DNA of 64,000 nt from an uncultured Bacteroidota bacterium (GCA_902559035.1 CACEGG010000005.1:62001-126000); one strand, 5' to 3'; positions 9,325 through 19,906 are shown, numbered from the stretch's first letter. Notes: generated by a model not told the origin, from the letters alone. A program made the numbers and translations.

Positions 9325-10203
9325 TTAGATATTCCTTTTATCTTCTCCCCACAACAGTTTATTTCTCAATGTTTTATAAAAACTATTATTTGAAAAAGAA
9401 GCTAGCTTTATTTTATAATTTGCCTTTTTTATTTTGATTTTGGTGTCGTTAGTTAAAGATATTATTCTTGAATCTAGAGATAGTAAGTGCGATTCCTCTC
9501 TTCCTTTTACTGATAATTCAATATTTGTTTCGTCAGAAATAATTAAAGGTCTCGCATTTAAATTGTGTGGTGCTATTGGAGTAATTGAGAAAGTTTGACT
9601 GGAAGGAGTCATTATAGGTCCTCCACAACTTAAGGAATATCCAGTTGATCCAGTTGGTGTTGAAATAATTAGTCCATCAGCCCAATAAGTATTTAAATAT
9701 TCACCATCAAGAGTAGTTTTAATTTCTATCATTGAAGTTGTATTTTCTCTACCAACACTCACCTCATTTAGTGCGTAATTAAAGTCTGATAATTTAGATT
9801 TTTTTTCAAATGATACTTCTAGCAAAGTTCTTTCTCTAATTTCATAACCTCCATTTAAAATTATATCTAGCTCAGAGTTTAGCATTTCTTGATTTAAAGT
9901 AGCTAAAAAACCTAATCTGCCAGAATTTATTCCAATTATTGGAATACCTAAATCTCTTACATAAGTAATAGACCTAAGTAATGTTCCATCTCCGCCAATA
10001 GTAATCATCAAATCGATTGAATTGTCAAGGTCGTAATGATTTGCAAAAAGTTGATGATTATGTTGATGGTTTTTAGAAATTATTGAATTGTATTTTTTTT
10101 CAATAATCAAGAAAATATTTCGATCATTTGCAATATTTAGAATTTCTGAAAAAATTTTTTCAGAAACTTTATCACTTGATTGCCCATAAATTGCAATTTT
10201 CAT
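9325..10203 (-). CDS. nadK: NAD kinase
   Basis: A 292-residue cytoplasmic enzyme that phosphorylates NAD to NADP. The ITIGGDGTLLRSI motif (GGDG, ATP/NAD binding) near residue 75, GINSGRLGFLA, and the DGLIISTPTGSTGYSLSCGGPI stretch are diagnostic. Length is normal. It is the first gene of the leftward envelope operon and is divergent from pdxJ with 66 bp between. Confidence 0.95.
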   Translation of the reverse strand: MKIAIYGQSSDKVSEKIFSEILNIANDRNIFLIIEKKYNSIISKNHQHNHQLFANHYDLDNSIDLMITIGGDGTLLRSITYVRDLGIPIIGINSGRLGFLATLNQEMLNSELDIILNGGYEIRERTLLEVSFEKKSKLSDFNYALNEVSVGRENTTSMIEIKTTLDGEYLNTYWADGLIISTPTGSTGYSLSCGGPIMTPSSQTFSITPIAPHNLNARPLIISDETNIELSVKGREESHLLSLDSRIISLTNDTKIKIKKANYKIKLASFSNNSFYKTLRNKLLWGEDKRNI

Positions 10204-10269
10204 TATAAACTCAATTTGTTTGCAAATTAATTAAAATAACAGACTATAAATCTCTAATTTTGGAAAATT

Positions 10270-10998
10270 ATGACAAAATTAAGTGTTAATATAAATAAGA
10301 TAGCCACTATTAGGAATGCTCGGGGAGGAAATAACCCTGACTTGTTGAAAATGGCTAAAGATATTCAATCATATGGAGCAAATGGAATAACAATTCATCC
10401 AAGACCTGATCAAAGGCATATTACCTATAATGATGCTTTAAGTTTACCTAAGGTTATTTCAACGGAATTCAATATTGAAGGGAATCCAATTAAAAAATTT
10501 GTTGATTTGGTTTCTCAAATTAAGCCTGACCAAGTGACCTTAGTTCCCGATAGTATTGATGCAATAACCTCAAATGCCGGATGGGATACAGTCAAAAATA
10601 GATCTTTTTTAACCGAAGTTATTTCAGAATTTAAAAGTCAAGAAATCAGAACATCCATTTTTGTAGACACTGAATTAAAACTTATTGAAGGAGCAAAATT
10701 AACTGGAGCTGATAGAATTGAGTTATATACTGAATCTTTTGCTGTAGAGTTTGAAAAGGGAAATAAGAATGAGATTAGTAAATATATAGAAGCTTCAATT
10801 TTTGCTAATGAACTTAACCTAGGTGTTAATGCAGGTCATGACTTAAATTTGGAAAATATTAATTTTTTTGTAAATAAACTTCCTTTTTTAGATGAGGTTT
10901 CTATTGGCCATGCAATTGTTTGTGAATCTTTGTATTTAGGAATAGAAAATGTAATAAATATGTATTTACAAAAAATCAACAATGCTATTAAACAGTAA
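10270..10998 (+). CDS. pdxJ: Pyridoxine 5'-phosphate synthase
   Basis: A 242-residue TIM-barrel enzyme that condenses 1-deoxyxylulose 5-phosphate with 3-amino-2-oxopropyl phosphate in vitamin B6 synthesis. LSVNINKIATIRNARGG at the N-terminus, ITIHPRPDQRHI and the C-terminal NAGHDLNLENI and SIGHAIVCESL segments are family signatures. A TAATTTTG element ends 7 bp before the ATG, so the mRNA could be nearly leaderless. Its last 17 bp overlap the next gene. Confidence 0.95.
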   Translation: MTKLSVNINKIATIRNARGGNNPDLLKMAKDIQSYGANGITIHPRPDQRHITYNDALSLPKVISTEFNIEGNPIKKFVDLVSQIKPDQVTLVPDSIDAITSNAGWDTVKNRSFLTEVISEFKSQEIRTSIFVDTELKLIEGAKLTGADRIELYTESFAVEFEKGNKNEISKYIEASIFANELNLGVNAGHDLNLENINFFVNKLPFLDEVSIGHAIVCESLYLGIENVINMYLQKINNAIKQ

Positions 10999-11752
10999 AA
11001 TCATAGGCTCTGGCAACCATGTTTTAATTGTTCTTCATGGTTTTTTGGGAATGTTAGATAATTGGAAAACATTTGCAAAAAAAATGAACAACACTATATA
11101 TCAAATACATTTATTGGACCAAAGAAATCATGGAAAAAGTTTTCATAGCAAGAAGTTTAATTATGAAATTTTAGCCAATGATTTAAAATATTACACAGAT
11201 TTCTATGGAATTAAAAAGTTTTCTTTAATGGGTCATTCCATGGGGGGTAAAACAGCTATGATGTTTTCTAGTTTATACCCTAGTTATTTAGATAAATTAA
11301 TAGTTGTCGATATTTTACCAATATTCTACAAAAACGATTATCATAAAATTCTAAATTCTTTAAAATCATTAGACTTAAAAAAACTTGGTTCAAGATCAAA
11401 TATTGATAAAGCCTTAGAAACAGACTTTAAAGAACCCTCTTTTAGAGCTTTTTTATTAAAAAACCTTTATAGAATTAATAAGGATGAATTAGGTTTTAAA
11501 ATTAATTTAGAAATTATTTTAAGCACATTAAGTGAGGTCGAAAAGTCCTTGCCTTCAAATTTAAAGTATGAGGGGAAAACATTATTTATTAAGGGTGAAA
11601 AATCTGATTACATTGATAATTCAAATAGTAAAGTTTTAATAAAAATTTTTCCAAATTACAAGATAGCTGAAGTCCTAAATGCAGGTCACTGGGTTCATGC
11701 AGAAAATTTAAATGATTTTATCAAAGAGATTGAATTTTTTTTAAAATATTAA
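10982..11752 (+). CDS. Alpha/beta hydrolase (YbfF-like esterase family)
   Basis: A 256-residue cytoplasmic hydrolase. The oxyanion-hole region is VLHGFLGMLDNWK, the nucleophile elbow is GHSMGGK with Ser86, and the C-terminal catalytic His is in LNAGHWVHAENL. This pattern fits the YbfF group of small acyl esterases; the substrate is unknown. The start codon lies inside the end of pdxJ (17-bp overlap), implying translational coupling. Confidence 0.88.
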   Translation: MLLNSKIIGSGNHVLIVLHGFLGMLDNWKTFAKKMNNTIYQIHLLDQRNHGKSFHSKKFNYEILANDLKYYTDFYGIKKFSLMGHSMGGKTAMMFSSLYPSYLDKLIVVDILPIFYKNDYHKILNSLKSLDLKKLGSRSNIDKALETDFKEPSFRAFLLKNLYRINKDELGFKINLEIILSTLSEVEKSLPSNLKYEGKTLFIKGEKSDYIDNSNSKVLIKIFPNYKIAEVLNAGHWVHAENLNDFIKEIEFFLKY

Positions 11753-11755
11753 AAG

Positions 11756-11786
11756 TTGGCTACCTCTAAGAAAAGAGCTACTTTTG
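11756..11786 (+). promoter_or_regulatory. Promoter for tig-clpP-clpX
   Basis: TTG at 11756-11758 and TACTTTTG at 11779-11786 are separated by 20 bp, matching the Bacteroidota sigma-70 consensus (TTTG near -33, TAnnTTTG near -7). Transcription would begin about 10 bp before the tig ATG, giving a very short leader. Called from sequence match only. Confidence 0.7.
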
Positions 11787-11804
11787 CGACCTAATTTTTA
11801 AAAT

Positions 11805-13130
11805 ATGAAAGTTTCAAAAAAAGACATTGATAAGTTAAATGCAATTTTATCAGTTAATATCGAAAAAACTGATTATGAATCAAATGTTGAAAAAGTTTTA
11901 AAGGATTACAGAAAAAGAGCAAATATCCCAGGATTTAGAAAAGGTCACACTCCAATTGGTTTAATAAAAAAACAATATGGTTTATCTGTAAAGGTTGATG
12001 AAATAAATAAATTAATGCAAAAAGGTTTATCAGATTTTTTGGGAAATGAAAAGTTAGCAATTCTTGGCAACCCAATTCCCATAGAAAAATCAGATATTGA
12101 TTGGGATGCAGAAAAATTAACTTTTGATTTTGAAATTGGAATGTCTCCTGATTTTGAAGTTTCATTAAAAAATAAGAAAGCTATTCCCTCTTTTGAAATT
12201 GATGTAGATAAAAAAATGATTGATGATCAAATTAAAAATATTCAAAGTCAGTATGGAAAATTGGTTGCAAAAACTCAAATTGAAGATGGTTTTGAAATTA
12301 ATGGGAAATTTTCAAACGAAGAATTTGAGGTGGATAATACTTCCAGCTTTCAATTGAAAGACGTCAAAGGAAAATCAAATAAGGAACTTTTTAAAAAATT
12401 AAAAATTAGTGAATCTTTGGAGCTTAAAACAAAAGATCTATTCACAAAGGACACGGATTTAACCTTTCATTTAAAGCTTAATGATGATAATAAAGATAAA
12501 ATTAGCTCTGTAAAGTTTTTATTGAATGAAATAAATGAACGAGTCCCCGCTGATTTAGATCAAGAATTGTTTGACAAACTTTTTGGAAAAGATGTTATCA
12601 AAACAGTAACAGAGTTAAAAGACAAACTTAAACTTGATGCTGAATCTAATTTTGTAAATCAAACAGATCAAAAATTATTAAATGATGTTACTGAATACTT
12701 GATTGAGAATACAAAATTTGATTTACCAGATAATTTCTTAAAAAAGTGGATGAGAACTGCTGGAGAAAATAAATTAACTCAGGATGAAGCCAATGCTGAA
12801 TATGAAAAATCTGAAAAAGGATTAAGATATCAGCTCATTGAAGCAAAAATTTTAGAACAAAATGAAATTAAGATTGATCACAATCAAATTAAAGATTTTG
12901 CAAAGGATATGATCAAACTTCAAATGAAACAATATGGTCAGAACAATCCGGAGGAAAAAGAATTAGAGTCTATTTCTCAAAGAATTCTTTCTAACAAGGA
13001 TGAGGTAAAAAGAATTTCTGATCAACTTTTGAGCAAAAAATTAATTGAATTATTTAAATCAAGCCTCAAACTCAAAACCAATAAAGTCTCATATGAAAAA
13101 TTTATCGAGATGGCTTATGCTAAAAAATAA
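11805..13130 (+). CDS. tig: Trigger factor
   Basis: A 441-residue ribosome-associated chaperone. The N-terminal ribosome-binding domain contains the signature YRKRANIPGFRKGHTPIGLI around residues 36-55 (the GFRKG loop docks at the exit tunnel). The middle region, where the FKBP-type prolyl isomerase domain sits in Proteobacteria, is poorly conserved here, as is common in Bacteroidota. The C-terminal part is helical and highly charged. It heads the tig-clpP-clpX block, a widely conserved order. Confidence 0.93.
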   Translation: MKVSKKDIDKLNAILSVNIEKTDYESNVEKVLKDYRKRANIPGFRKGHTPIGLIKKQYGLSVKVDEINKLMQKGLSDFLGNEKLAILGNPIPIEKSDIDWDAEKLTFDFEIGMSPDFEVSLKNKKAIPSFEIDVDKKMIDDQIKNIQSQYGKLVAKTQIEDGFEINGKFSNEEFEVDNTSSFQLKDVKGKSNKELFKKLKISESLELKTKDLFTKDTDLTFHLKLNDDNKDKISSVKFLLNEINERVPADLDQELFDKLFGKDVIKTVTELKDKLKLDAESNFVNQTDQKLLNDVTEYLIENTKFDLPDNFLKKWMRTAGENKLTQDEANAEYEKSEKGLRYQLIEAKILEQNEIKIDHNQIKDFAKDMIKLQMKQYGQNNPEEKELESISQRILSNKDEVKRISDQLLSKKLIELFKSSLKLKTNKVSYEKFIEMAYAKK

Positions 13131-13162
13131 TTAACTTTAAATTATAAATAATAATTAGTTCT

Positions 13163-13822
13163 ATGGATTACTCGGAAGAATTTAAAAAATATTCAATAAA
13201 GCATCATGGTATAAACTCTCTTTACTATGATAAATTAGTTAGTAGTATGACTCCTTATATAATTGAGGAAAGACAACTTAATGTTGCACAAATGGATGTT
13301 TTTTCCAGACTGATGATGGATAGAATAATTTTTTTAGGAACTGGAATTAATGATTCAATTGCGAACATTATTCAAGCTCAATTACTTTTTTTAGAAAGTA
13401 CTGACAAGGATAAAGACATTCAAATCTACATCAATTCACCTGGGGGATCTGTATATGCTGGTTTAGGCATATATGATACTATGCAATTTATTAACCCTGA
13501 AGTTGCTACAATTTGTACCGGAATTGCTGCCTCAATGGCTGCAGTTCTACTGTGTGCCGGTCAAAAAGGAAAAAGATCTGGATTAACTCATTCCAGAGTT
13601 ATGATTCATCAACCTTTGGGAGGTGCTCAAGGACAAGCATCTGATATAGAAATTACAGCTAGAGAAATTGGAAAACTAAAGAAAGAACTTTACGAAATCA
13701 TAGCAAATCATTCGGGTCAAAAATACGATAAGGTCTATGAAGATAGTGATAGAGATTATTGGATGAAAGCTCAAGAAGCAAAAAAATATGGAATGATAGA
13801 CGAAGTATTGTCAAAAAAATAA
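13163..13822 (+). CDS. clpP: ATP-dependent Clp protease proteolytic subunit
   Basis: A 219-residue serine protease that forms the two-ring ClpP chamber. The triad is visible as Ser124 ([11 protein letters not shown]), His149 (RVMIHQPLG) and Asp198 (DRDYWM); the handle region [10 protein letters not shown] is intact. A short N-terminal segment before residue 30 may be a propeptide. It lies 32 bp after tig and 4 bp before clpX. Confidence 0.97.
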   Translation: MDYSEEFKKYSIKHHGINSLYYDKLVSSMTPYIIEERQLNVAQMDVFSRLMMDRIIFLGTGINDSIANIIQAQLLFLESTDKDKDIQIYINSPGGSVYAGLGIYDTMQFINPEVATICTGIAASMAAVLLCAGQKGKRSGLTHSRVMIHQPLGGAQGQASDIEITAREIGKLKKELYEIIANHSGQKYDKVYEDSDRDYWMKAQEAKKYGMIDEVLSKK

Positions 13823-13826
13823 TTTC

Positions 13827-15056
13827 ATGTCTGAAAAAAATTTAGTTTGTTCATTTTGTGGCTTGACCAAATCTCAAACCAATTTACTTGTAGCTGGACA
13901 GGAAGCACATATCTGTGACAGCTGTATTGAACAGGCATATGGAATAATAATTGAGGAATCTAAAAGAACAACCATTTCACCAGAAAATGAGGAATTAAAA
14001 ATAGCAAAGCCAAAAGAAATAAAACAATTTCTTGATGACTATGTAATAGGGCAAGATCACACTAAAAAAATTCTTTCAGTCGCAGTTTATAATCATTATA
14101 AAAGGTTAAATCAAAAATCCTTAAAAGATGATGTTGAAATTGATAAGAGTAATATTTTAATAGTTGGTGAAACAGGAACAGGCAAAACTTTAATTGCTAA
14201 GACTATTGCAAAAATGTTAGATGTTCCCTTATCTATTGTTGATGCAACAGTTTTGACTGAAGCAGGTTATGTTGGTGAAGATGTTGAAACTATTTTGACA
14301 AGATTATTACAAGCATCAGATTATAATCAAGAAAAAGCTGAAAGAGGAATTGTATTTATAGACGAAATTGATAAAATTGCAAGAAAAAGTGATAACCCTT
14401 CAATTACAAGAGATGTTTCAGGTGAAGGAGTTCAACAAGCCTTGTTAAAGTTATTAGAAGGAACTATAGTAAATGTTCCACCTAAAGGCGGAAGAAAACA
14501 TCCTGATCAAAAATTTATTGAACTTGATACTCAGAATATACTTTTTATTGCTGGTGGTGCATTTGATGGAATAGAAAAAGTTATTTCTAAAAGATTAAAC
14601 ATGCAAGTTGTTGGATACAAAAATCCTTCATCCAAAAAAATAAACTACAAAAACTTATTATCATTTATTTCACCTAAAGATTTAAAAGATTTTGGATTAA
14701 TTCCTGAAATACTTGGAAGACTTCCTGTATTATCGTACATGAATTCACTTGACAAAGCAACTTTAAGATCAATTTTAACTGAACCAAAAAATTCTTTAGT
14801 TAAACAATATGAAAAATTATTTGAAATTGACGGGATTAAACTTTCATTTTCCGACGAAGGACTTAATTATATTGTTGACAAAGCATTAGAATTCAAATTA
14901 GGGGCAAGAGGACTAAGATCTATATGTGAGTTAGTTTTAAATGATGCAATGTTTGAGTTACCAAGTTCAAAAAGAAAAAAACTTCATATTGATAAGACTT
15001 ATATTTCAAAAAAACTTTCTCATTCTAGCCTTAATATTTTAAAGGCAGCTTCTTAA
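13827..15056 (+). CDS. clpX: ATP-dependent Clp protease ATP-binding subunit ClpX
   Basis: A 409-residue AAA+ unfoldase. The N-terminal zinc-binding domain has C8, C11, C30 and C33. Walker A is GETGTGKT (114-121), the pore loop is [10 protein letters not shown], Walker B is [12 protein letters not shown], and RKHPDQ matches the family RKH loop. The C-terminal small domain contains [12 protein letters not shown] (sensor 2). It feeds substrates to the adjacent ClpP. Its last 4 bp overlap the convergent GH3-family gene. Confidence 0.97.
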   Translation: MSEKNLVCSFCGLTKSQTNLLVAGQEAHICDSCIEQAYGIIIEESKRTTISPENEELKIAKPKEIKQFLDDYVIGQDHTKKILSVAVYNHYKRLNQKSLKDDVEIDKSNILIVGETGTGKTLIAKTIAKMLDVPLSIVDATVLTEAGYVGEDVETILTRLLQASDYNQEKAERGIVFIDEIDKIARKSDNPSITRDVSGEGVQQALLKLLEGTIVNVPPKGGRKHPDQKFIELDTQNILFIAGGAFDGIEKVISKRLNMQVVGYKNPSSKKINYKNLLSFISPKDLKDFGLIPEILGRLPVLSYMNSLDKATLRSILTEPKNSLVKQYEKLFEIDGIKLSFSDEGLNYIVDKALEFKLGARGLRSICELVLNDAMFELPSSKRKKLHIDKTYISKKLSHSSLNILKAAS

Positions 15057-16561
15057 TTAATTTTTAAAAGTTCATTAATAATTTTTCTATCGTTAGAAAG
15101 TCTAGGTACTTTATTTTGACCACCCAGTTTATTATTTTGTTTTAACCAATCGTAAAAAATATTTTTTTTAGCTACTGTTATTTTTAATTCATCCATGGTA
15201 ATATTTTTGAATCGTTTCGCTTTATAATCAGTATTTAGTTTTTGTAAGTTCATGTCAAGATCTTTTTTGAAACTAGAAATGTCATTGGGTTTGATCTCAA
15301 ATTCAATCAACCATTCATGAAAACCAGTTTTATTTTTATTTATAAAACTAGGTGCTACAGTGTATTCAATCATGGTAGAGTTATGTTTAAGCAAAGCTTT
15401 ATTGATTGCCTTTTCAGCATTTTCTATTATTAATTCTTCTCCAAAAGCATTTATAAAACTTTTGGTTCGCCCAGTAATTTTGATTCTAAATGGACTTAGA
15501 GAAGTAAATTTAACTGTGTCACCAATTTTGTATCGCCATAAACCAGCATTCGTAGAAATTATAATAGCATAATTAGTATCAAGTTTTACTTTACTGAGAT
15601 TGATAATTTCATCGTTTTTAGTTCCATCACTACTATATTCTTGAAATTCAAAATAAATACCATAATCTAACATCAAAAGCATATCATTTTTATCGTTTCT
15701 ATCTTGAATTGCAAAGAATCCCTCAGATGCATTATAGATTTCATAATAAAGAACATTATTACCCAATATTTTTTTAAATTGATTTTTGTAAGGTTTAAAA
15801 TCTACACCACCATGAAAATAAACTTCAAGGTTTTTCCATATTTCTTTTACTTGATTTACTTTTCTTTCTTTTAAGACTTTATTAATCATAATTAGCATCC
15901 AAGATGGCACACCAGCCAAACTTGTTACATTTTCATTAATTGTACTGCTAATTACAGCATCTAATTTTTCATCCCATTTATCCATTAAAGAAATTTCATT
16001 ATTTGGTGTACTCATCATTTCAGCCCAAATAGGTAAATTATCAATTAATATTGCTGAGAGATCACCAAAATATTTTTTTCCATCATTAAGTATTTTTTTA
16101 CTCCCACCTAATCTTAAAGATTTTCCAGAAAATAAATTTGAATTTTCGTTGTTGTTTATATACAAACAGAGAACATCTTTACCAGCTTTGTAATGGCAAT
16201 CCTCTAAAGATTCTTTGCTAACTGGAATAAATTTACTTTTTGAATTAGTAGTGCCACTGGATTGAGCATACCATTTTATTTCGGAGTTCCAAAAAATATT
16301 TTTTTCACCTTCAATAGATCTTTTGATATATTTAAAAAAATCTTCATAGTTAGAAACTGGAATATTTTTAGAAAAAGTTTTATAATCTCTAATATTATTA
16401 AAATGATATTTTTTCCCTAACTCAGTATTTTCAGCATTTTTAATTAATGACATTAAAACTTCATTTTGAACTTCAATTGGATATTTTTTGAATAATTCAA
16501 TTTGGTGGATTCTTTTTTTTAGAAACCATGAAGTAATAGTATTTATAATCGAGAAAGGCAT
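15053..16561 (-). CDS. GH3 auxin-responsive-promoter family protein (acyl-adenylating fold)
   Basis: A 502-residue protein of the GH3 family, which in plants adenylates small carboxylic acids and joins them to amino acids. Visible landmarks are the AMP-binding [19 protein letters not shown] segment near residues 99-117, and [14 protein letters not shown] and [15 protein letters not shown] further on. Bacteroidota commonly carry one such gene; the physiological substrate in bacteria is not established. It stands alone, convergent with clpX and divergent from the DUF2797 gene. Confidence 0.88.
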   Translation of the reverse strand: MPFSIINTITSWFLKKRIHQIELFKKYPIEVQNEVLMSLIKNAENTELGKKYHFNNIRDYKTFSKNIPVSNYEDFFKYIKRSIEGEKNIFWNSEIKWYAQSSGTTNSKSKFIPVSKESLEDCHYKAGKDVLCLYINNNENSNLFSGKSLRLGGSKKILNDGKKYFGDLSAILIDNLPIWAEMMSTPNNEISLMDKWDEKLDAVISSTINENVTSLAGVPSWMLIMINKVLKERKVNQVKEIWKNLEVYFHGGVDFKPYKNQFKKILGNNVLYYEIYNASEGFFAIQDRNDKNDMLLMLDYGIYFEFQEYSSDGTKNDEIINLSKVKLDTNYAIIISTNAGLWRYKIGDTVKFTSLSPFRIKITGRTKSFINAFGEELIIENAEKAINKALLKHNSTMIEYTVAPSFINKNKTGFHEWLIEFEIKPNDISSFKKDLDMNLQKLNTDYKAKRFKNITMDELKITVAKKNIFYDWLKQNNKLGGQNKVPRLSNDRKIINELLKIN

Positions 16562-16604
16562 TTTGACTATCTTTAAAATAAAAATAAATATAATTATTGT
16601 ATAA

Positions 16605-17405
16605 ATGTTTAAAGGAGTATTAAATAAAATGAAAACTGAACTTAATCAGGACCTAAATTATTTTTTAGAGCTGGGGGATGATTTTATTAATTTAAACCAG
16701 ATTTTAGGTTCAAAAATTAAATTAACATTCAATGGTTTTGAATGTTTAAATTGTAAGTCAGATTTGCAACTTTTTAGACAAGGGCATTGTAAAAAATGTT
16801 TTTTTGAATTACCCAGTACTGCGGATTGGGTTATGAAACCAGAACTCAGTAAAGCACATTTAAATATTGAAGAAAGAGATTTAGAATATGAAAAAAGCGT
16901 TCAGTTAAAACCTCATATTGTATATTTGGCGTTCTCTAGTAAAGTCAAGGTTGGGGTTACTAGAAAAACTCAAGTCCCATATAGGTGGATAGATCAAGGT
17001 GCAATTCAGGCTATTGAAATTGCAGAGTTTCCAAATAGATACTTAGCGGGTATTTCCGAGGTTGAACTTAAAAACCATTATTCTGACAAAACTAATTGGA
17101 GAGAAATGCTCAAAACAAGCAATTCAAATGTAAACCTTGAGGAAGAAAGGGAAAAGGCATTTAAGAAACTTCCCGAAGAAGCGCTAGATTTTACTGAACT
17201 TAAAAATTATAATTTATTAAAAATTGATTATCCTGTAAAAAAATACCCATTGAAACCTAAAAGCTTAAATATTATTAAAGAAAAATCTTTTTCAAGTGAA
17301 TTAGTAGGAGTAAAAGGACAATATTTAATTTTTCAAGATGATACCGTTTTTAATATCAGATCTAATGAGGGAGTAATTATTAACTTGGAAATTCTTAGAT
17401 CGTAA
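16605..17405 (+). CDS. DUF2797 domain protein
   Basis: A 266-residue cytoplasmic protein whose start (MFKGVLNKMKTELNQ) matches the conserved beginning of DUF2797 proteins. A four-cysteine cluster (CLNCKS ... GHCKKCF, residues about 46-67) probably binds zinc. LAFSSKVKVGVTRKTQVPYRW and the following Trp/Gln-rich segment resemble a GIY-YIG-like nuclease core that has been proposed for the family. No function is established. Its end overlaps the convergent transporter gene by 11 bp. Confidence 0.82.
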   Translation: MFKGVLNKMKTELNQDLNYFLELGDDFINLNQILGSKIKLTFNGFECLNCKSDLQLFRQGHCKKCFFELPSTADWVMKPELSKAHLNIEERDLEYEKSVQLKPHIVYLAFSSKVKVGVTRKTQVPYRWIDQGAIQAIEIAEFPNRYLAGISEVELKNHYSDKTNWREMLKTSNSNVNLEEEREKAFKKLPEEALDFTELKNYNLLKIDYPVKKYPLKPKSLNIIKEKSFSSELVGVKGQYLIFQDDTVFNIRSNEGVIINLEILRS

Positions 17406-18096
17406 TTTCTTCACCAACTTTTAAGTCAAACTTTTTTCTAAATAAATAAACAAAAAAGTACAATAGTGGGGTGTCTAAAAACGCAACTAATATTTTAAAC
17501 AAAACACCTGAAACAACAAGTCCTACAAAACTGTCCCAGCTCAAAACTTCAAACAAACATAAAAGAGATATAACGGTAACTGTGTCAATAATTTGAGAAC
17601 TAAAAGTTGAGAAATTATTTCTAAGCCACAACATTTTTCCTTTAGTTAAATTTTTCCAAAAGTGATAAATTTTAATGTCAACAAATTGAGCAAAAAGATA
17701 AGCTAACATTGAAGCTAAAACAGCTAATCCTGAAAGAGAAAATACACTTGAAAAAGTTTCGTTGTCAATTGGGGATGAGGGCATGGCTGGTACTATGTCT
17801 GAAACTAAAATAATGCTGATTGAAAAAAATGAAGCAAAAATACCCGCTACAACAACTTGATTAGCTTTTTTCTGACCGTAAATTTCAGAAATTAAATCAG
17901 TTACCAAAAAAGTTATTGGGTATGGAAGAATTCCAACAGATAATTCAAATAGCTTAATACCTCCAATAGTCATATCAAATGGATACCAGAAAAAAAATTT
18001 TTGAAAAATTAAATTGGAAACAACCAAGGATGTTATAAATAGGGCTGCTAAGTACAAATAAATTTTTCTGGCTAAATTCTGTTTTGATTCGGACAT
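17395..18096 (-). CDS. Queuosine precursor transporter (YhhQ/VUT family)
   Basis: A 233-residue integral membrane protein with about six hydrophobic helices. PYPITFLVTDLISEIYGQKKA near residues 57-77 is the family signature, along with YLFAQFVDIKIYHFWK and LRNNFSTFSSQIIDT. Family members take up preQ0/preQ1-type deazapurines for tRNA queuosine. No queuosine-biosynthesis gene and no recognisable preQ1 riboswitch are nearby, so the substrate is a family inference. Confidence 0.88.
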   Translation of the reverse strand: MSESKQNLARKIYLYLAALFITSLVVSNLIFQKFFFWYPFDMTIGGIKLFELSVGILPYPITFLVTDLISEIYGQKKANQVVVAGIFASFFSISIILVSDIVPAMPSSPIDNETFSSVFSLSGLAVLASMLAYLFAQFVDIKIYHFWKNLTKGKMLWLRNNFSTFSSQIIDTVTVISLLCLFEVLSWDSFVGLVVSGVLFKILVAFLDTPLLYFFVYLFRKKFDLKVGEEITI

Positions 18097-18173
18097 ATAT
18101 ATTTTAATAAAAATAATAGATATTACTTAAATAAAGATATTATAATAAGGATTCTTTTATTTAATTTGCTTTT

Positions 18174-19325
18174 GTGAATTCAAACAAAGTATATCTTTCT
18201 TTAGGCAGTAATTTAGGGGACAAAATTAGAAATCTTCAAAATGCTATAAATCTTATAGATTCTGAGGTCGGGAATGTTTTTTCAATTTCAAATGTCTATC
18301 AAACTAAAGCTCAAGGTTTCACGGGTGATGATTTTTATAATTGTTGTATTTCTTTAAACACATTCCTAAAACCCGCAGCTTTATTAACCCAATTACTAAA
18401 AATTGAAAGATTAAATGGTAGAAAAAGATCTAATACAGAGTCTTATCAATCAAGAAATATTGACATAGATATTTTATTTTTTGAAGATGAAATTATAGAT
18501 GCTAATAATTTGGTTATTCCTCATCCAAGAATGCATACAAGGAATTTTGTTATAACTCCCCTTTTAGATATTGCAAAAAGTAAAATTCATCCAGTTATTA
18601 AAGAAACTATAGAGTCAATTAATAGTACCTTGATTTCAAATGAAATAATTAAAATTGATGATTTTTTATTTATGCCAATCTTTTTAAAATTAAAATCGAT
18701 TAAGAATATTGTAATTGAAGGTAATATTGGAGTAGGAAAAACTTCATTATCAAAAAAACTTTCAAAAGATTTGAATAAAGAATTAATAGTTGAAGGTTAT
18801 ATGGAAAACCCATTTCTTGAAAAGTACTATGAAAATCCTGACAGGTACGCTCTAAATGTAGAACTTACTTTTTTGACTGACAGGTGTCGTCAACTTAGTG
18901 ATTTCAATAATCAAATGAATTTTTTCAGTTCAGGTTTAGTGGCAGATTATGATATATTTAAATCACTTGTTTTCGCTGGTGTTTCGCTGAAAGAGTTAGA
19001 CTTTAATCTCTTCCGAAAAATATATTTTTACATGACCAAGGATTTATTTAAATCAAATTTGATCATTTATCTCTTACAATCTTCAGATCAGTTATTAAAT
19101 AATATAAAAAAAAGAGGAAGGGGTTTTGAAAAGCAAATAACTAAAAAGTATTTAGATAAAATCAACAATGCATATTTAACTCATTTAAAAAATAATCCTG
19201 AATTAAAGGTAATTTATATTGATGTATCAGATTTGAATTTTGTAGAATCAAAGGGTCACTATTTAGAATTACTTTTTAGAATTAAAAGTAAATTAGGAAA
19301 GTCTTTTGTAAAATTCCCAGATTAA
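18174..19325 (+). CDS. folK: Bifunctional HPPK (FolK)-deoxynucleoside kinase fusion
   Basis: A 383-residue fusion beginning with GTG. Residues 1 to about 160 are 6-hydroxymethyl-7,8-dihydropterin pyrophosphokinase (folate synthesis): VYLSLGSNLGDK, YQTKAQ, RNIDIDILFF and PHPRMHTRNFV. Residues about 176-383 are a deoxynucleoside kinase with Walker A GNIGVGKT (183-190), a DR(C/S)-like motif in FLTDRCRQL and an arginine-rich lid (KKRGRGFEKQI). Such a fusion has been reported in flavobacteria, with the kinase half acting on deoxyadenosine; the nucleoside preference here is inference. The last 33 bp overlap the convergent methyltransferase gene. Confidence 0.92.
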   Translation: MNSNKVYLSLGSNLGDKIRNLQNAINLIDSEVGNVFSISNVYQTKAQGFTGDDFYNCCISLNTFLKPAALLTQLLKIERLNGRKRSNTESYQSRNIDIDILFFEDEIIDANNLVIPHPRMHTRNFVITPLLDIAKSKIHPVIKETIESINSTLISNEIIKIDDFLFMPIFLKLKSIKNIVIEGNIGVGKTSLSKKLSKDLNKELIVEGYMENPFLEKYYENPDRYALNVELTFLTDRCRQLSDFNNQMNFFSSGLVADYDIFKSLVFAGVSLKELDFNLFRKIYFYMTKDLFKSNLIIYLLQSSDQLLNNIKKRGRGFEKQITKKYLDKINNAYLTHLKNNPELKVIYIDVSDLNFVESKGHYLELLFRIKSKLGKSFVKFPD

Positions 19326-19820
19326 AATACCTGAGCATACTGAAATATTTAATGAGTGTTTTGTTCCGAATTGAGGAACTTCTATAACTTCGTCTGATAA
19401 ACTGATAGCTTTTTCTGAAACTCCTTTAACTTCATTTCCAAAAATTAATGCATGTTTTAAGTCATTGTTTAGATTAAAGTCTGTTAATTTGTTAGATTTA
19501 TCTGCTTGTTCAACACTCCAAATAAATATTTTTTCTTTCTTTAATTTAACTAGTAAACCAGAAATATCTTTACAATATTCCCAATCAACACTTTCAGTGG
19601 ATCCAAGAGCTGTTTTATGAATATCCTTGTGCGGAGGAGATGCCGTAATTCCACATAAATAAATTTTTTCAATCAAAAAAGCATCACATGTTCTAAACAC
19701 GGACCCAATATTATTTAAGCTTCTAATATCATCAAGAATAATTATAAGTTTAGTTTTTTTAGATTTCTTAAATTCCTTGACATCTATTCTTTTAAGTTCA
19801 ATGTTTTTTAATTTTCTCAT
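19293..19820 (-). CDS. TrmH/SpoU-family RNA 2'-O-methyltransferase
   Basis: A 175-residue SPOUT methyltransferase without the N-terminal RNA-binding extension of TrmH or RlmB. The three SpoU motifs are clear: NNIGSVFRTCDAF (motif 1), ALIFGNEVKGVS (motif 2) and VPQFGTKHSLNISV (motif 3, knot and SAM binding). The RNA target, tRNA or rRNA, cannot be decided from sequence. It overlaps the end of the folK-dNK gene. Confidence 0.9.
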   Translation of the reverse strand: MRKLKNIELKRIDVKEFKKSKKTKLIIILDDIRSLNNIGSVFRTCDAFLIEKIYLCGITASPPHKDIHKTALGSTESVDWEYCKDISGLLVKLKKEKIFIWSVEQADKSNKLTDFNLNNDLKHALIFGNEVKGVSEKAISLSDEVIEVPQFGTKHSLNISVCSGILIWEFYKRLS

Positions 19821-19906
19821 AAATTTATTATCAAGTTATATAAGATCATACAAAGTAATAGATTAAAATATTAATTAATAGTATTTTAGCTTTAATTCAC
19901 ACAAAT

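Noticed and set aside
18097-18173. preQ1 riboswitch before the queuosine-precursor transporter
   Set aside because: The 77-bp spacer is nearly all A/T and lacks the conserved preQ1 stem and CA-rich tail.
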